Positions 8,711 through 17,005 of a stretch of 64,000 bases of DNA are shown one piece after another. The translations under genes were made by a program, and so were the position numbers. Where the stretch lies: the NCBI GenBank assembly GCA_023416585.1, contig JAEZHM010000113.1, positions 167,672 through 231,671 of the forward strand. Direction: 5' to 3'. This DNA comes from Bacillota bacterium (GTDB lineage: Bacteria > Bacillota > Clostridia > Christensenellales > Aristaeellaceae). The notes under the pieces are model-generated. The model had not been told where the DNA came from and did no database searches. It saw nothing but the letters and a program-made list of their open reading frames with translations. Numbering within the stretch: position 1 is the first letter of the stretch; every line of letters starts with the position of its first letter.

Positions 8711-9976
8711 ATGGGTAGGACGGTTATAGGCATCTGTAAAGACCGCTTCACCATTAATGGTTCACTAACATATCAGGATATCCCTGGCAGCAACCCTCGC
8801 TCCCATGGGCTTTTATGGAACCAAAGGCTTATTCAGGGCATCTTCGATGACGCCGGCCACCGGGAGCTATATAACCAGATGGCACTTGACCACTTTGATC
8901 CCGAAGTCAATACCGATGCTTTGATTGCATCGCTGCCCGAGTGGTATAGTTACGGCATGCGCGCCTTTACCGTGGGCTTTCAGGGCGGCTGGCCGGTAGG
9001 CATGACGGAAGTGGAGGACATTGACAACAACCCTTTCGGTTCGGAAGGTCTTGCACTGGATGAAGCATACGCGGCCCGCATGGACCGTGTGATCACGGCG
9101 GCGGACAGGCTGGGGATGGTAGTGATCGTCAACATCCTTTACTGGGCTCAGGCCAAGAAAATGAAAAGCGGAAGGGCTATCCGCAACGCCGTAACTGTTG
9201 CAGCGCGCTTCCTCAAAGAGAAAGGTTACACCAACATCTTAATTGACGTTGCCAACGAATACGACATTAACCTAAACAAGGACCACGCCATCATCCAGAC
9301 GGCGGAGGGCATCGCCTCACTAATCGACCTTGCCCGCAAGGAAAGCGGCGGAATGCTGACAGCTTCCAGCGGCGGCGGCGGAACAGCAGATAGACAGGTG
9401 GCAGATGCTAGTGACTTTTTGCTGGTGCATGGCAATGGCTTGACACGTGGTCAATATTACGATTTTTTGAGGCGAGCTAAACAGCTTGCCAAGGGAAAGC
9501 CTGTTTTGTGCAACGAGGACAGCCCCTGCTGCACCCGTGTGGATGTGGCGCTGGAAACAGGCACCTCCTGGGGCTATTACAACAACTACACAAAGCAGAT
9601 ACCGCCTTGTTTTTTCGGTGTCACCAAAGGCGAGGATTTATTTTTCGCCAGGCGCATGGCCCGGGCGGTGGGTATCCCCGTTGTGGAGCTTCCTAGGGAG
9701 GAGCAGTTTGTACTGCAGGGTTTGAGGCCTGAAGAAGCTTTTGGCGGCGGGCTGCACACGCTGCGCCTTGCGGCTGAATATCCGGAGCAGGTGGACAGGG
9801 TGGAGTTTTTCAAAAACGACACAAAGTTTTATGTGTCGTATGATGAGCCCTTCTTTGTGAACTGCGAAACAACGTGGCTTGGAACCCCGTTTTCCGTGGA
9901 AAAGGGCGAATGCTACAGCGCAGATGTGTTTTTGACCAGCGGCGAGGTGGTGCATAAAACGCACATCATCTTATGA
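8711..9976 (+). CDS. (beta/alpha)8-barrel glycoside hydrolase-like protein (clan GH-A type), copy 1
   Basis: A 421-residue protein without signal peptide, so cytoplasmic. The fold looks like a clan GH-A barrel: strand motifs AFTVGFQGG and MVVIVNILYW, then IDVANEYD with candidate acid/base Glu183 and KPVLCNEDSP with candidate nucleophile Glu269, followed by a small beta domain. Such proteins cleave glycosides with retention; I cannot name a family or substrate. It follows a good AGAGGTG site and heads the GntR-controlled operon. A full-length paralogue lies at 12329-13597 with the same two Glu motifs. It may instead be a catalytic relative acting on a small sugar conjugate. Confidence 0.7.
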   Translation: MGRTVIGICKDRFTINGSLTYQDIPGSNPRSHGLLWNQRLIQGIFDDAGHRELYNQMALDHFDPEVNTDALIASLPEWYSYGMRAFTVGFQGGWPVGMTEVEDIDNNPFGSEGLALDEAYAARMDRVITAADRLGMVVIVNILYWAQAKKMKSGRAIRNAVTVAARFLKEKGYTNILIDVANEYDINLNKDHAIIQTAEGIASLIDLARKESGGMLTASSGGGGTADRQVADASDFLLVHGNGLTRGQYYDFLRRAKQLAKGKPVLCNEDSPCCTRVDVALETGTSWGYYNNYTKQIPPCFFGVTKGEDLFFARRMARAVGIPVVELPREEQFVLQGLRPEEAFGGGLHTLRLAAEYPEQVDRVEFFKNDTKFYVSYDEPFFVNCETTWLGTPFSVEKGECYSADVFLTSGEVVHKTHIIL

Positions 9977-10002
9977 AGCAATAATTGAAGGGGGAGTGCA
10001 TT

Positions 10003-10974
10003 ATGGAACGTAAATATGCTATTATTACAGGCTTTATGGGCAAGGTGAAGGACCGTTTTATTGATTATCAGCCTGCCCGTCCCATGGAGGAAATGGTGGA
10101 AATGGCCGCCAAGGTCAAGGGGTGCTCAGGGCTGGAGGTTGTGTATCCCCAGAATTTTCTGGACCCGGTGCCGCTTAAAAAGCTGCTGGACGGCTATGGC
10201 CTTGGCGTTTCCACGGTGAACCTGAATGTGAAAGGGGAGGAAGTGTTCCGCTTCGGCTCCTTTTCCAGCCCTGATCCCAAAGCCCGCCGTGTCGCCGTGG
10301 ATATGATGAAAACAGCCATGGATGCCGCAGCGGTGCTGGGCTGCAACATGGTGACATCAGCTTTTTTGAACGACGGCGCCGATTATCCCTTTGAACTGGA
10401 TTACAACCGCGCCTGGAATGACGCGCTGGAAGCCGTGCACGAAGCCGCCAGCCACCGGTCCGACGTGAAGGTATCACTGGAATATAAGCTTTCCGAGCCC
10501 CGGGTACACTGCTTGCTTGGCAACGCGGGCAAGATGGCGGCCTTTTGCGAAAAGGTGGGCCTTGATAACGTTGGCGTGACACTGGATGTGGGCCATGCGC
10601 TGCAATGCGGCGAAATACCCGCTGATTCCCTGGCTTTCTTGTCGGAAATGAAGCGGTTGTTCTATATCCATATCAACGACAACTTCCGCAATTGGGACTG
10701 GGACATGCTTCCGGGCACCATCAACCTGTGGGATTATGTGGAGTTCGCTTTGTACATGAAGCGGGTGGGATATAACGGCTGGATAACGGCGGACGTGTTC
10801 CCGCAAAGGCATGACCCCATCAAAATCATGACCAAGACTTTCGAATGGATGGATTTCATTTTTGACCTGGCGGATAGGATCGATGAAAAGAAGCTGTACG
10901 AACTGATGCACACCAGCGACGCTATGGACGTGTTTGATTATGTTCGCGGGCAGGTATTCGGTGGCAAAAAATGA
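10003..10974 (+). CDS. Sugar phosphate isomerase/epimerase-like TIM-barrel protein
   Basis: A 323-residue protein of the xylose isomerase-like/AP endonuclease 2 superfamily. Metal-ligand motifs in order are SLEYKL (Glu), LDVGHAL (Asp/His), YIHINDN (His) and a later Asp/His segment (DVFPQRHDP). These enzymes interconvert aldoses and ketoses or epimerise them in the cytoplasm. The ATG at 10003 has GAAGGGGGAG in front; an ATG six codons earlier overlaps that site. Its stop overlaps the next start (ATGA), so the two proteins are probably made together. It belongs to the GntR operon with lyxose isomerase and transketolase. The exact substrate is unknown. Confidence 0.85.
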   Translation: MERKYAIITGFMGKVKDRFIDYQPARPMEEMVEMAAKVKGCSGLEVVYPQNFLDPVPLKKLLDGYGLGVSTVNLNVKGEEVFRFGSFSSPDPKARRVAVDMMKTAMDAAAVLGCNMVTSAFLNDGADYPFELDYNRAWNDALEAVHEAASHRSDVKVSLEYKLSEPRVHCLLGNAGKMAAFCEKVGLDNVGVTLDVGHALQCGEIPADSLAFLSEMKRLFYIHINDNFRNWDWDMLPGTINLWDYVEFALYMKRVGYNGWITADVFPQRHDPIKIMTKTFEWMDFIFDLADRIDEKKLYELMHTSDAMDVFDYVRGQVFGGKK

Positions 10975-11750
10975 GCTATGATGCCGGTATCCGCACGGCC
11001 ATACACGAAACATACCTGGAGATCACACTCACCAGCCCGGACACTGGAAACAAACTTACGAGGCCTGTGCTTGCACGCATGGAAAAAGCGCTGCGTGAAG
11101 CGGATGAAAACATTTGTGCCGTCGTATTGCACCACGAGGGTAAAGTATTCTGCAATGGCGGAGATCTTGGGGATTATCGAAAACAGGACGCTGGGGACGT
11201 TCGCGCTTTTGGTGACAGCCTGACAGGCGTCTTGCTGTCCATAGCCCAGTGCGCCGTGCCTGTTATCGCTTTGATATCTGGCACAGTAGCTGGTGGCGGC
11301 TTCAGCCTGGTGGAGGCATGTGATCTTGTTGCCTGCACAGCGGACAGCACGTTTGCCATTCCGGAGATACTGGGCGGCTTGCCCCCGGTGATCTCCTTTT
11401 CCGGGGCATATAGGTCGCTGCCAACAAAACGGCTGATGTATATGGCGTTGCTGGGCAAGGCTCTGTCAGCACAGGAAGCGCTTACCTTGGGTCTTATAAC
11501 GGAAATCGCGCCGGAAGGCGGGAACGATGGATTATGCTCGGGCTGGCTTTCGGAACTGGCGGAAAAAAGCCCCTCAGCCCTGCGGATGATCAAAGAATTG
11601 CGCAGGCAGATGGACGGCTATCAATATGATCGTCAATTGCGTGACGCACGCGATCTCCTGGTACAGGCGCTGCTGTGCTCCGACGCGAAGGCGGCGCTGG
11701 ACATGCGCGACATGGGACAGCAGCCGCTATATAGGAGAGGCAGACCCTAG
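10971..11750 (+). CDS. Enoyl-CoA hydratase/isomerase (crotonase) family protein
   Basis: A 259-residue crotonase-fold protein. The first oxyanion-hole segment FCNGGDLGDY and the second, SGTVAGGGFSLVEACDLV, are clear, and FAIPEILGGLPPV keeps the glutamate matching Glu164 of rat enoyl-CoA hydratase. The position matching Glu144 is Ser (GGGFS instead of GGGCE), so classical hydration is unlikely; other crotonases (isomerases, hydrolases, decarboxylases) use one acidic residue. It starts inside the ATGA overlap with the epimerase gene. A CoA-thioester enzyme in a sugar operon is unexpected, and its substrate may not be a fatty acyl-CoA. Confidence 0.85.
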   Translation: MSYDAGIRTAIHETYLEITLTSPDTGNKLTRPVLARMEKALREADENICAVVLHHEGKVFCNGGDLGDYRKQDAGDVRAFGDSLTGVLLSIAQCAVPVIALISGTVAGGGFSLVEACDLVACTADSTFAIPEILGGLPPVISFSGAYRSLPTKRLMYMALLGKALSAQEALTLGLITEIAPEGGNDGLCSGWLSELAEKSPSALRMIKELRRQMDGYQYDRQLRDARDLLVQALLCSDAKAALDMRDMGQQPLYRRGRP

Positions 11751-11780
11751 AACCTATAAATATTCAAAAGGAGTGCTGAC

Positions 11781-12332
11781 ATGCTGTACGAACGGGAAGT
11801 GCGGGAAGCCAGAGCCGCATGCATACCGCTTTTGAAAAAGGCAGGCGTGGTGCTGTCGGACAGCGAGATGGAAGCCATGGAGGTGGCGGATTTCGGCCTT
11901 GGCGATTATCGTGCGGAAGGCTCTCAAATCGCCACATTTGTTTCGACCAGCCGGGTTGGTATGAAGGTCATTTGCCTGTTGCCTGGCCAGACGCTGCCGG
12001 AGCACTGGCATACTGCCATGGAGGGCTACGAGGGGAAGGAAGAAACCCTTCGCGTACTTTATGGAACGTTGCGGCTGTACCTGCCCGGCGGGGACGGACC
12101 AAAGGAAGGCTTTATTCCAAAGGGAAAGCAAAGCTGTTACACCAGCCGGAAAGAAGTATGCTTGCAGCCCGTCCAGCAGGTGACGATGGCGCCGGGAGTA
12201 AAGCATTGGTTTCAGGCAGGGGAGGATGGAGCTGTGCTCTTCTCCATTTCCAGTATGGCCACATGTACCATGGACCCATTTACCGATCCAGATATTAAAC
12301 GGATGCCGGTTATTGTCAAGGAGGAAATATGA
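11781..12332 (+). CDS. D-lyxose/D-mannose isomerase family cupin
   Basis: A 183-residue single-domain cupin. The probable metal ligands are His75 and His77 (PEHWH), Glu88 and His142 (GVKHW), with spacing close to the D-lyxose isomerase family, which interconverts D-lyxose and D-xylulose (or D-mannose and D-fructose). The length is normal for the family. A good AAAAGGAGTG site precedes the ATG, and its stop overlaps the start of the second glycosidase-like gene. With transketolase in the same operon, D-xylulose formation would feed the pentose phosphate pathway, though no pentose kinase is seen. Confidence 0.8.
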   Translation: MLYEREVREARAACIPLLKKAGVVLSDSEMEAMEVADFGLGDYRAEGSQIATFVSTSRVGMKVICLLPGQTLPEHWHTAMEGYEGKEETLRVLYGTLRLYLPGGDGPKEGFIPKGKQSCYTSRKEVCLQPVQQVTMAPGVKHWFQAGEDGAVLFSISSMATCTMDPFTDPDIKRMPVIVKEEI

Positions 12333-13597
12333 GCCATACGATCCTTACCAAAAAAGGCGAAAAGTTTTATATCAATGGCAAGCTTGTGTACGATGAAATC
12401 CCCGGCTGCCCGGATTCTGCAAAAGGACTATTGATGAATGCCCGCTTTATCCAAGGCGTTTTTGACGATGCGGCGGATGTAGCCCGCTACCACCGCTTCG
12501 CAAGGAAGTTTGATCCTGACAAGAATACCGATGAACTGATTGCAGCGCTTCCTGCCTGGCATGCCATGGGCCTAAGAGCCTTCACGGTTGGCTTCCAGGG
12601 CGGCGGTCCCTGCTTCACAATAGCGAATGAGACCATTCATAATAATCCCTTTGGCGAGGATGGTACAGTTATCGATCCCGCATACCTGTCACGGATGGAA
12701 CGCCTTATACTGGCGGCAGACCGCATCGGCATGGTGGTAATCGTCAGCTTGTTCTATGGCTCCCAGACGCGATTCCTCAAGGATGACATCGCGGTTATCG
12801 CCGCGGTCAAAACGGCTGCCAACTGGCTGCGGGATAAGGGCTTTACAAATGTGATCATTGAGATTGCCAACGAGCATGATATCTTACCATTCCGCGTGCA
12901 TCCCATTTTGTATACAGCGGATGGAATCGTACAATTGATCCATATTGCACAGCGGGAATCGGGTGGCCTGCTGACGGGCTGCAGCGGCACAGGCGGATAC
13001 TTTCATGAGTCAATTGCTCAAGCTTCCGATGTGATTTTGATCCACGGCAACGACCAATCACGGCAAAAGCTATGGAACTTGATCCAAAAGGCAAAAGCTA
13101 TCAAGCCTGAAAGGCCTGTAATGGTCAATGAGGATTCTCAGGCGTTGAGCAACATGCGCGTTTGCCTGGATGAAGGTGTCTCCTGGGGGTACTACAACAA
13201 CCTGACCAAGCAGGAGCCTCCGGCGGATTGGCGCATCACGGAAGGCGAGGACAGCTTCTTCGCCCGGCGGGTCGCGCTGGCCGTTGGTTTGGAAAAACAG
13301 GATCCTCCAATCCAGGAACAATATTATCTGCAGGGTCTGGAGAAAAATGCCAGTGCCGATGGCAAGCGCTGGATCCGTTTAGCGGCACTATATCCTGAGC
13401 GGATTGACCGTGTGGATTTTTTCCGGGAGGGCAAATTGGCTGGCCGCGCATATGATGATCCCTTTGTAATGAATTCCGTAGGCAGCAACTGGTACCAGCG
13501 TCCGTTTCCCGAGGAGATCAAACCGGGTGAAAAATGGATGGCTGTTGTCACCCAGTCTGACGGTATAGTGATCGAAGTCAATGCGGTTTTGGAATAA
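12329..13597 (+). CDS. (beta/alpha)8-barrel glycoside hydrolase-like protein (clan GH-A type), copy 2
   Basis: A 422-residue paralogue of the 8711-9976 product. The shared pattern includes IQGVFDDA, LRAFTVGFQGG, the candidate acid/base in IEIANEHD (Glu182), the candidate nucleophile in VMVNEDSQ (Glu268) and SWGYYNN. There is no signal peptide, so it acts inside the cell on imported glycoside. The two copies differ through most of the barrel, which suggests different specificities, not a recent duplication. It overlaps the lyxose isomerase stop by ATGA and lies just before the importer genes. Catalytic role and linkage are inferred. Confidence 0.7.
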   Translation: MSHTILTKKGEKFYINGKLVYDEIPGCPDSAKGLLMNARFIQGVFDDAADVARYHRFARKFDPDKNTDELIAALPAWHAMGLRAFTVGFQGGGPCFTIANETIHNNPFGEDGTVIDPAYLSRMERLILAADRIGMVVIVSLFYGSQTRFLKDDIAVIAAVKTAANWLRDKGFTNVIIEIANEHDILPFRVHPILYTADGIVQLIHIAQRESGGLLTGCSGTGGYFHESIAQASDVILIHGNDQSRQKLWNLIQKAKAIKPERPVMVNEDSQALSNMRVCLDEGVSWGYYNNLTKQEPPADWRITEGEDSFFARRVALAVGLEKQDPPIQEQYYLQGLEKNASADGKRWIRLAALYPERIDRVDFFREGKLAGRAYDDPFVMNSVGSNWYQRPFPEEIKPGEKWMAVVTQSDGIVIEVNAVLE

Positions 13598-13653
13598 AAC
13601 GTTTTTCAGCGGCAAGGATGCCGCAAATAATAAATGAAAGGTTGGTATCCACA

Positions 13654-15024
13654 ATGACAGGAACAAAGAAATGGCTGGCTCTTGTACTCGCTATCTGCAT
13701 GATAGCCACAGTACCGGCTGCGCTGGCGGGCGAAACGAAGCCTGTAGTGCGCGTAGTGGTTCCCGGCATCAGCGAGCAGTCCACCACGGACCCCATTTCC
13801 GGCATTACTACCTTGGGCCTGCAGGATTTTGAGAACTTCCTTAATTCCAAGATTCAATCCGCCACCATCAAGCTGATCAGCATCCCATGGGATGGCTGGA
13901 TCCAAAAGATTGAGGCCATGGTCAACGCCGGTGAAATGGATGTGGGCTTCTTCACCAATCAGGTCGCCGTACCCGACTGGTATACGGATCTTACCCCCTA
14001 TTTAAACAGCGACCCCGAGGTCAATTTCGGCACCCTGCCCAACTACTATATTGACCCTGCCGTATACTACACAACCTACAGGTCCTTCAATTATCCCGAG
14101 GCTACCGGCAAGGTTTTCGGCCTGCCCATGACGATCGCATGCAACTATATCGTGATCGACAAGCAGCTGTTTGAGCAATGGGGTGTTGATTTGCCCCAGG
14201 ATGGCGTAACCATCGATGAGTTGAGCGCCATGTCCGAGAAGATGACCGGTACCAATCCCGTGACCGGCGAGAACAATTATGGCGCTTATCTGCGCAGCAT
14301 GTGGCTTGAGTGGTATGCCGTATCGTATAACGCTGTCAAGTCGGTTGAAAGTGATACCATGCTGCTTTCCAACCTTGACAAGGCCGAGTATGTGGACTAT
14401 ATCAAGGAATCGCCTGAAGTGCTCAACTACTTCAACGCTATCAGCCGCCTGGTCAACTGCGCACCCGAGGGCATTGCCACCGATACCGGCGATGAGAAGT
14501 TTTTCACCGAGGAGAATGACATTGCCATCAACTACGATGTGAATAGGGTCAGTTCCCTGTACACGAAGTACATGTATGCCAATCAGACCGAGATCCTGGA
14601 CCGCTTTTTACCGGTACTGGTCCCGACTAGCTCCAATGGCCAGCAGGGCTTCCCCGAATTCTTCCGCTTTGCCATTACCAAGAGCGCCAAGGATCCCGAC
14701 GTCGCATGGAAAGTCGTCAAGGAGATGACCACCAATAGCGAGATTGTGGACTTCTACCTGACCAATTATGCCACCGACAAGATCAGCGCGCTTGCAGATG
14801 TGTCCAATGTGCCCATGATGCAGTATGCGTTCAACCAGAAACGTCATGATTATCAGATGAAGAGCGTGTTCAAGACCAACGATTACTGGACCTGGCGCGT
14901 ACCGTTGCAGGATGTCAACAAGCTGATGATTAGCAAGCAAATCACACCTGAAGAAGCCAGGCAGCAGTTCTACCAGGGTGTGAACACCTGGGTGGAAAAT
15001 ACGAAGGCTCAGTTGGGTCAGTAA
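13654..15024 (+). CDS. Extracellular solute-binding protein of sugar ABC importer
   Basis: A 456-residue exported binding protein. MTGTKKWLALVLAICMIATV, then PAALAGE, is a signal peptide with probable cleavage after ALA and no lipobox Cys. The body fits the family-1 bacterial binding proteins that deliver sugars to MalF/MalG-like permeases, which follow directly. I chose the ATG at 13654 for the signal peptide; the ribosome-binding site (GAAAGG) is 12 bases away and weak, and an in-frame ATG at 13618 would prepend 12 residues. Codon use is strongly biased to well-used codons, as expected for an abundant protein. A terminator-like hairpin follows the stop. Confidence 0.88.
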   Translation: MTGTKKWLALVLAICMIATVPAALAGETKPVVRVVVPGISEQSTTDPISGITTLGLQDFENFLNSKIQSATIKLISIPWDGWIQKIEAMVNAGEMDVGFFTNQVAVPDWYTDLTPYLNSDPEVNFGTLPNYYIDPAVYYTTYRSFNYPEATGKVFGLPMTIACNYIVIDKQLFEQWGVDLPQDGVTIDELSAMSEKMTGTNPVTGENNYGAYLRSMWLEWYAVSYNAVKSVESDTMLLSNLDKAEYVDYIKESPEVLNYFNAISRLVNCAPEGIATDTGDEKFFTEENDIAINYDVNRVSSLYTKYMYANQTEILDRFLPVLVPTSSNGQQGFPEFFRFAITKSAKDPDVAWKVVKEMTTNSEIVDFYLTNYATDKISALADVSNVPMMQYAFNQKRHDYQMKSVFKTNDYWTWRVPLQDVNKLMISKQITPEEARQQFYQGVNTWVENTKAQLGQ

Positions 15025-15032
15025 CGTCCACA

Positions 15033-15072
15033 GGGCTGCGGGGCGCAGGCTATACCCGCAGCCCCCTTTTTT
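15033..15072 (+). terminator. Intrinsic terminator-like hairpin after binding-protein gene
   Basis: GGGCTGCGGG (15033-15042) pairs perfectly with CCCGCAGCCC (15055-15064), followed by CCTTTTTT. It has every mark of an intrinsic terminator but lies inside the operon, between binding protein and permease, so some transcription must read through. Confidence 0.8.
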
Positions 15073-15092
15073 GAAAGGTGGTGCTTCACCCC

Positions 15093-15989
15093 GTGAGGAA
15101 GCAGTATCAATGGTATATGATGCTGGTTATTCCCATTGCCGGCATGCTCATCTTTAATCTGTACCCGTTGGTACGGACATTTGCCTACAGCTTCCAGAAC
15201 ATGAAGGGAACATTGATCGGCCTGGTCAATTACCGCATCCTATTTAGCGATTCGCTGTTCAACCAAGCCATGGGGAATACCTTATACATGGCTTTGCTGG
15301 GCGTTGCCCTGAATGTGCCTTTCGCATTCATCTTCGCCAATATGCTGAACAACATCCCCGTGGGAAAAAACGTATACAAGGTCTTTTTCCTGCTCCCCAT
15401 GGTGTTGTCCATGATCACCGTCGGCACCCTGTTTAAATACCTGCTTGCCTCCGGCAAGGAGGGTATTCTCAACAACCTGCTTATGAGCCTTGGTCTTGGG
15501 CCGTACAAGTTCTTCAACGATCCTGCCACATCCCGCGAATCATTGGTGTTCATGGCAGTTTGGAAAGGCATCGGCTACAATGTCATCCTTTTCTTCGCCG
15601 GATTGCAGGTGGTACCCAGGGAATTGTATGAAGCCGCCAAGGTGGACGGCGCAAACGAATTCAAGCAATGGTTACACATTACCATCCCTGGTGTGAAAAA
15701 CACCTTCACTTTTGTTTTTATCACATCGGTGATTGCCGCGTTGAAGCGTTTTGCCGACGTTTATGCAATCAGCGGAGAAACCGGTAACCCAGCGGAGTCT
15801 CTTACGACACTTATGCTCTATATTTACCGCAATTCATTTTCCACCTTGAATTACAAAGATCTGGGCCGTTCCTCCGCAGCATCTGTAATCATGTTTGTGG
15901 TCATCATGGTCATCACGCTGATCAATTTTGCAGCCACCAGTTCAGATAACACCGCAACATCACGCAGGATGTTGAGAGGGAGGCGTTGA
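15093..15989 (+). CDS. Sugar ABC transporter permease, MalF/UgpA type
   Basis: A 298-residue protein with six membrane segments and the EAA loop ELYEAAKVDGANEFKQWLHI. It pairs with the next gene to form the channel for the 13654-15024 binding protein. Only GTG starts are available: the one at 15093 has AAAGGTGG about 11 bases upstream and is preferred; the GTG at 15078 would overlap that site. It directly follows the hairpin that ends the binding-protein gene, and the downstream permease starts two bases after its stop. Confidence 0.9.
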   Translation: MRKQYQWYMMLVIPIAGMLIFNLYPLVRTFAYSFQNMKGTLIGLVNYRILFSDSLFNQAMGNTLYMALLGVALNVPFAFIFANMLNNIPVGKNVYKVFFLLPMVLSMITVGTLFKYLLASGKEGILNNLLMSLGLGPYKFFNDPATSRESLVFMAVWKGIGYNVILFFAGLQVVPRELYEAAKVDGANEFKQWLHITIPGVKNTFTFVFITSVIAALKRFADVYAISGETGNPAESLTTLMLYIYRNSFSTLNYKDLGRSSAASVIMFVVIMVITLINFAATSSDNTATSRRMLRGRR

Positions 15990-15990
15990 G

Positions 15991-16875
15991 ATGCATACCG
16001 TTAACAGGCGGGCAATCTCTGCGGTCCGGTATGAAGAAAAACGGCGCTTTCATGGCTATCATGTTCTATATTACGCATTTCTGACCGTGATGGCGCTGGC
16101 GATCCTGATCCCTTTCGTCTGGCTGATCTCTACCAGCTTTGACAGGCTAAAGACCTATTCCCTTCCGTTTCCGCCAAGGCTTCTGCCCAAAACCCTCACA
16201 CTTTTCAACTATCAAATGGCGCTGAACAACGTCCCGATCATCAAGTACCTGCTCAACACCCTATGCGTTCTGGTGCTGAATGTCGCGATAAGCCTGTTCG
16301 TTTCCACGTTGTCGGGGTTCGTGTTTTCCAAAGGGCAGTTCAAGGGCAAGAAGCTGCTGTTCATTCTGGTGTTGTCCAGTATGATGATTCCTTTGGAGAC
16401 CAAGCTGATGCCCATGTACGACGTGGTCCGTGCCTTTGGCTTGAACAACAAATTTCTAGGTGTCGTACTGCCTGGAGCCACGACCTGTTCCATGTACATC
16501 TTCTTTGTCAAGCAGTTTTGTGACGATCTGCCATACGACTTGTTTGAGGCAGGCGTCATTGACGGCGCGGGCAAGTTCCGTATCTATTGGCGGATTTTTT
16601 TGCCGCTGATGGGGCCTGTTATAGCCACCATTGTGGTGCTGGATGTGGTGAGCGTGTGGAACGACCTGCTTTGGCCAATGATTGCGCTGACAGACAATAA
16701 TCTGAGCACCATCCAGCTGGGTCTGGTACGGTATAATTCCGGCGCATCCGGACAAGTGCATGCGGGAATCCAGACAGCGCTGTCCGTGCTGAGTGTCCTG
16801 CCGCTGGCCGTGGTGTTCTGTTTTATGCAACGATATATTGTTGCCAGCATCGCTGCCACGGGCATCAAGCAATGA
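15991..16875 (+). CDS. Sugar ABC transporter permease, MalG type
   Basis: A 294-residue membrane protein with a basic N-terminus, about six hydrophobic segments, and the EAA loop DLFEAGVIDGAGKFRIYWRI. It is the second channel subunit of the GntR-operon importer. A GAGAGGGAGG site lies 10 bases before the ATG. Its stop overlaps (ATGA) the start of a 43-codon ORF that fills the gap to the transketolase genes. Confidence 0.92.
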   Translation: MHTVNRRAISAVRYEEKRRFHGYHVLYYAFLTVMALAILIPFVWLISTSFDRLKTYSLPFPPRLLPKTLTLFNYQMALNNVPIIKYLLNTLCVLVLNVAISLFVSTLSGFVFSKGQFKGKKLLFILVLSSMMIPLETKLMPMYDVVRAFGLNNKFLGVVLPGATTCSMYIFFVKQFCDDLPYDLFEAGVIDGAGKFRIYWRIFLPLMGPVIATIVVLDVVSVWNDLLWPMIALTDNNLSTIQLGLVRYNSGASGQVHAGIQTALSVLSVLPLAVVFCFMQRYIVASIAATGIKQ

Positions 16876-17003
16876 TCAAAAAGGGTAGCTGTCTTGCGCT
16901 GCTTTTATATGCTGAGCAAAAGGCACAGGACTCTATTAAAGCTCTATCAACCAAGGTGTATGGCAAAAAGTATATCCTGGATTTATTGAATATGAGGGGA
17001 TAG
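16872..17003 (+). CDS. Small 43-residue ORF coupled to permease and transketolase genes
   Basis: The ORF starts inside the permease stop (ATGA, 16872-16875) and ends with TAG two bases before the transketolase ATG (17006), so it exactly fills what would otherwise be a gap. The product begins MIKKGSCLALLLYAEQKAQD and ends YILDLLNMRG. It is basic and amphipathic, with no clear membrane segment. The ribosome-binding site of the transketolase gene (GAGGGG) lies within its last codons. I do not recognise it. The end-to-end fit supports translation, but a chance ORF of 43 codons is possible. Confidence 0.5.
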   Translation: MIKKGSCLALLLYAEQKAQDSIKALSTKVYGKKYILDLLNMRG

Positions 17004-17005
17004 TC

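Noticed and set aside
10971..11750. Fatty acid beta-oxidation role for the crotonase
   Set aside because: No acyl-CoA dehydrogenase, thiolase or CoA ligase is nearby and one catalytic Glu is missing.
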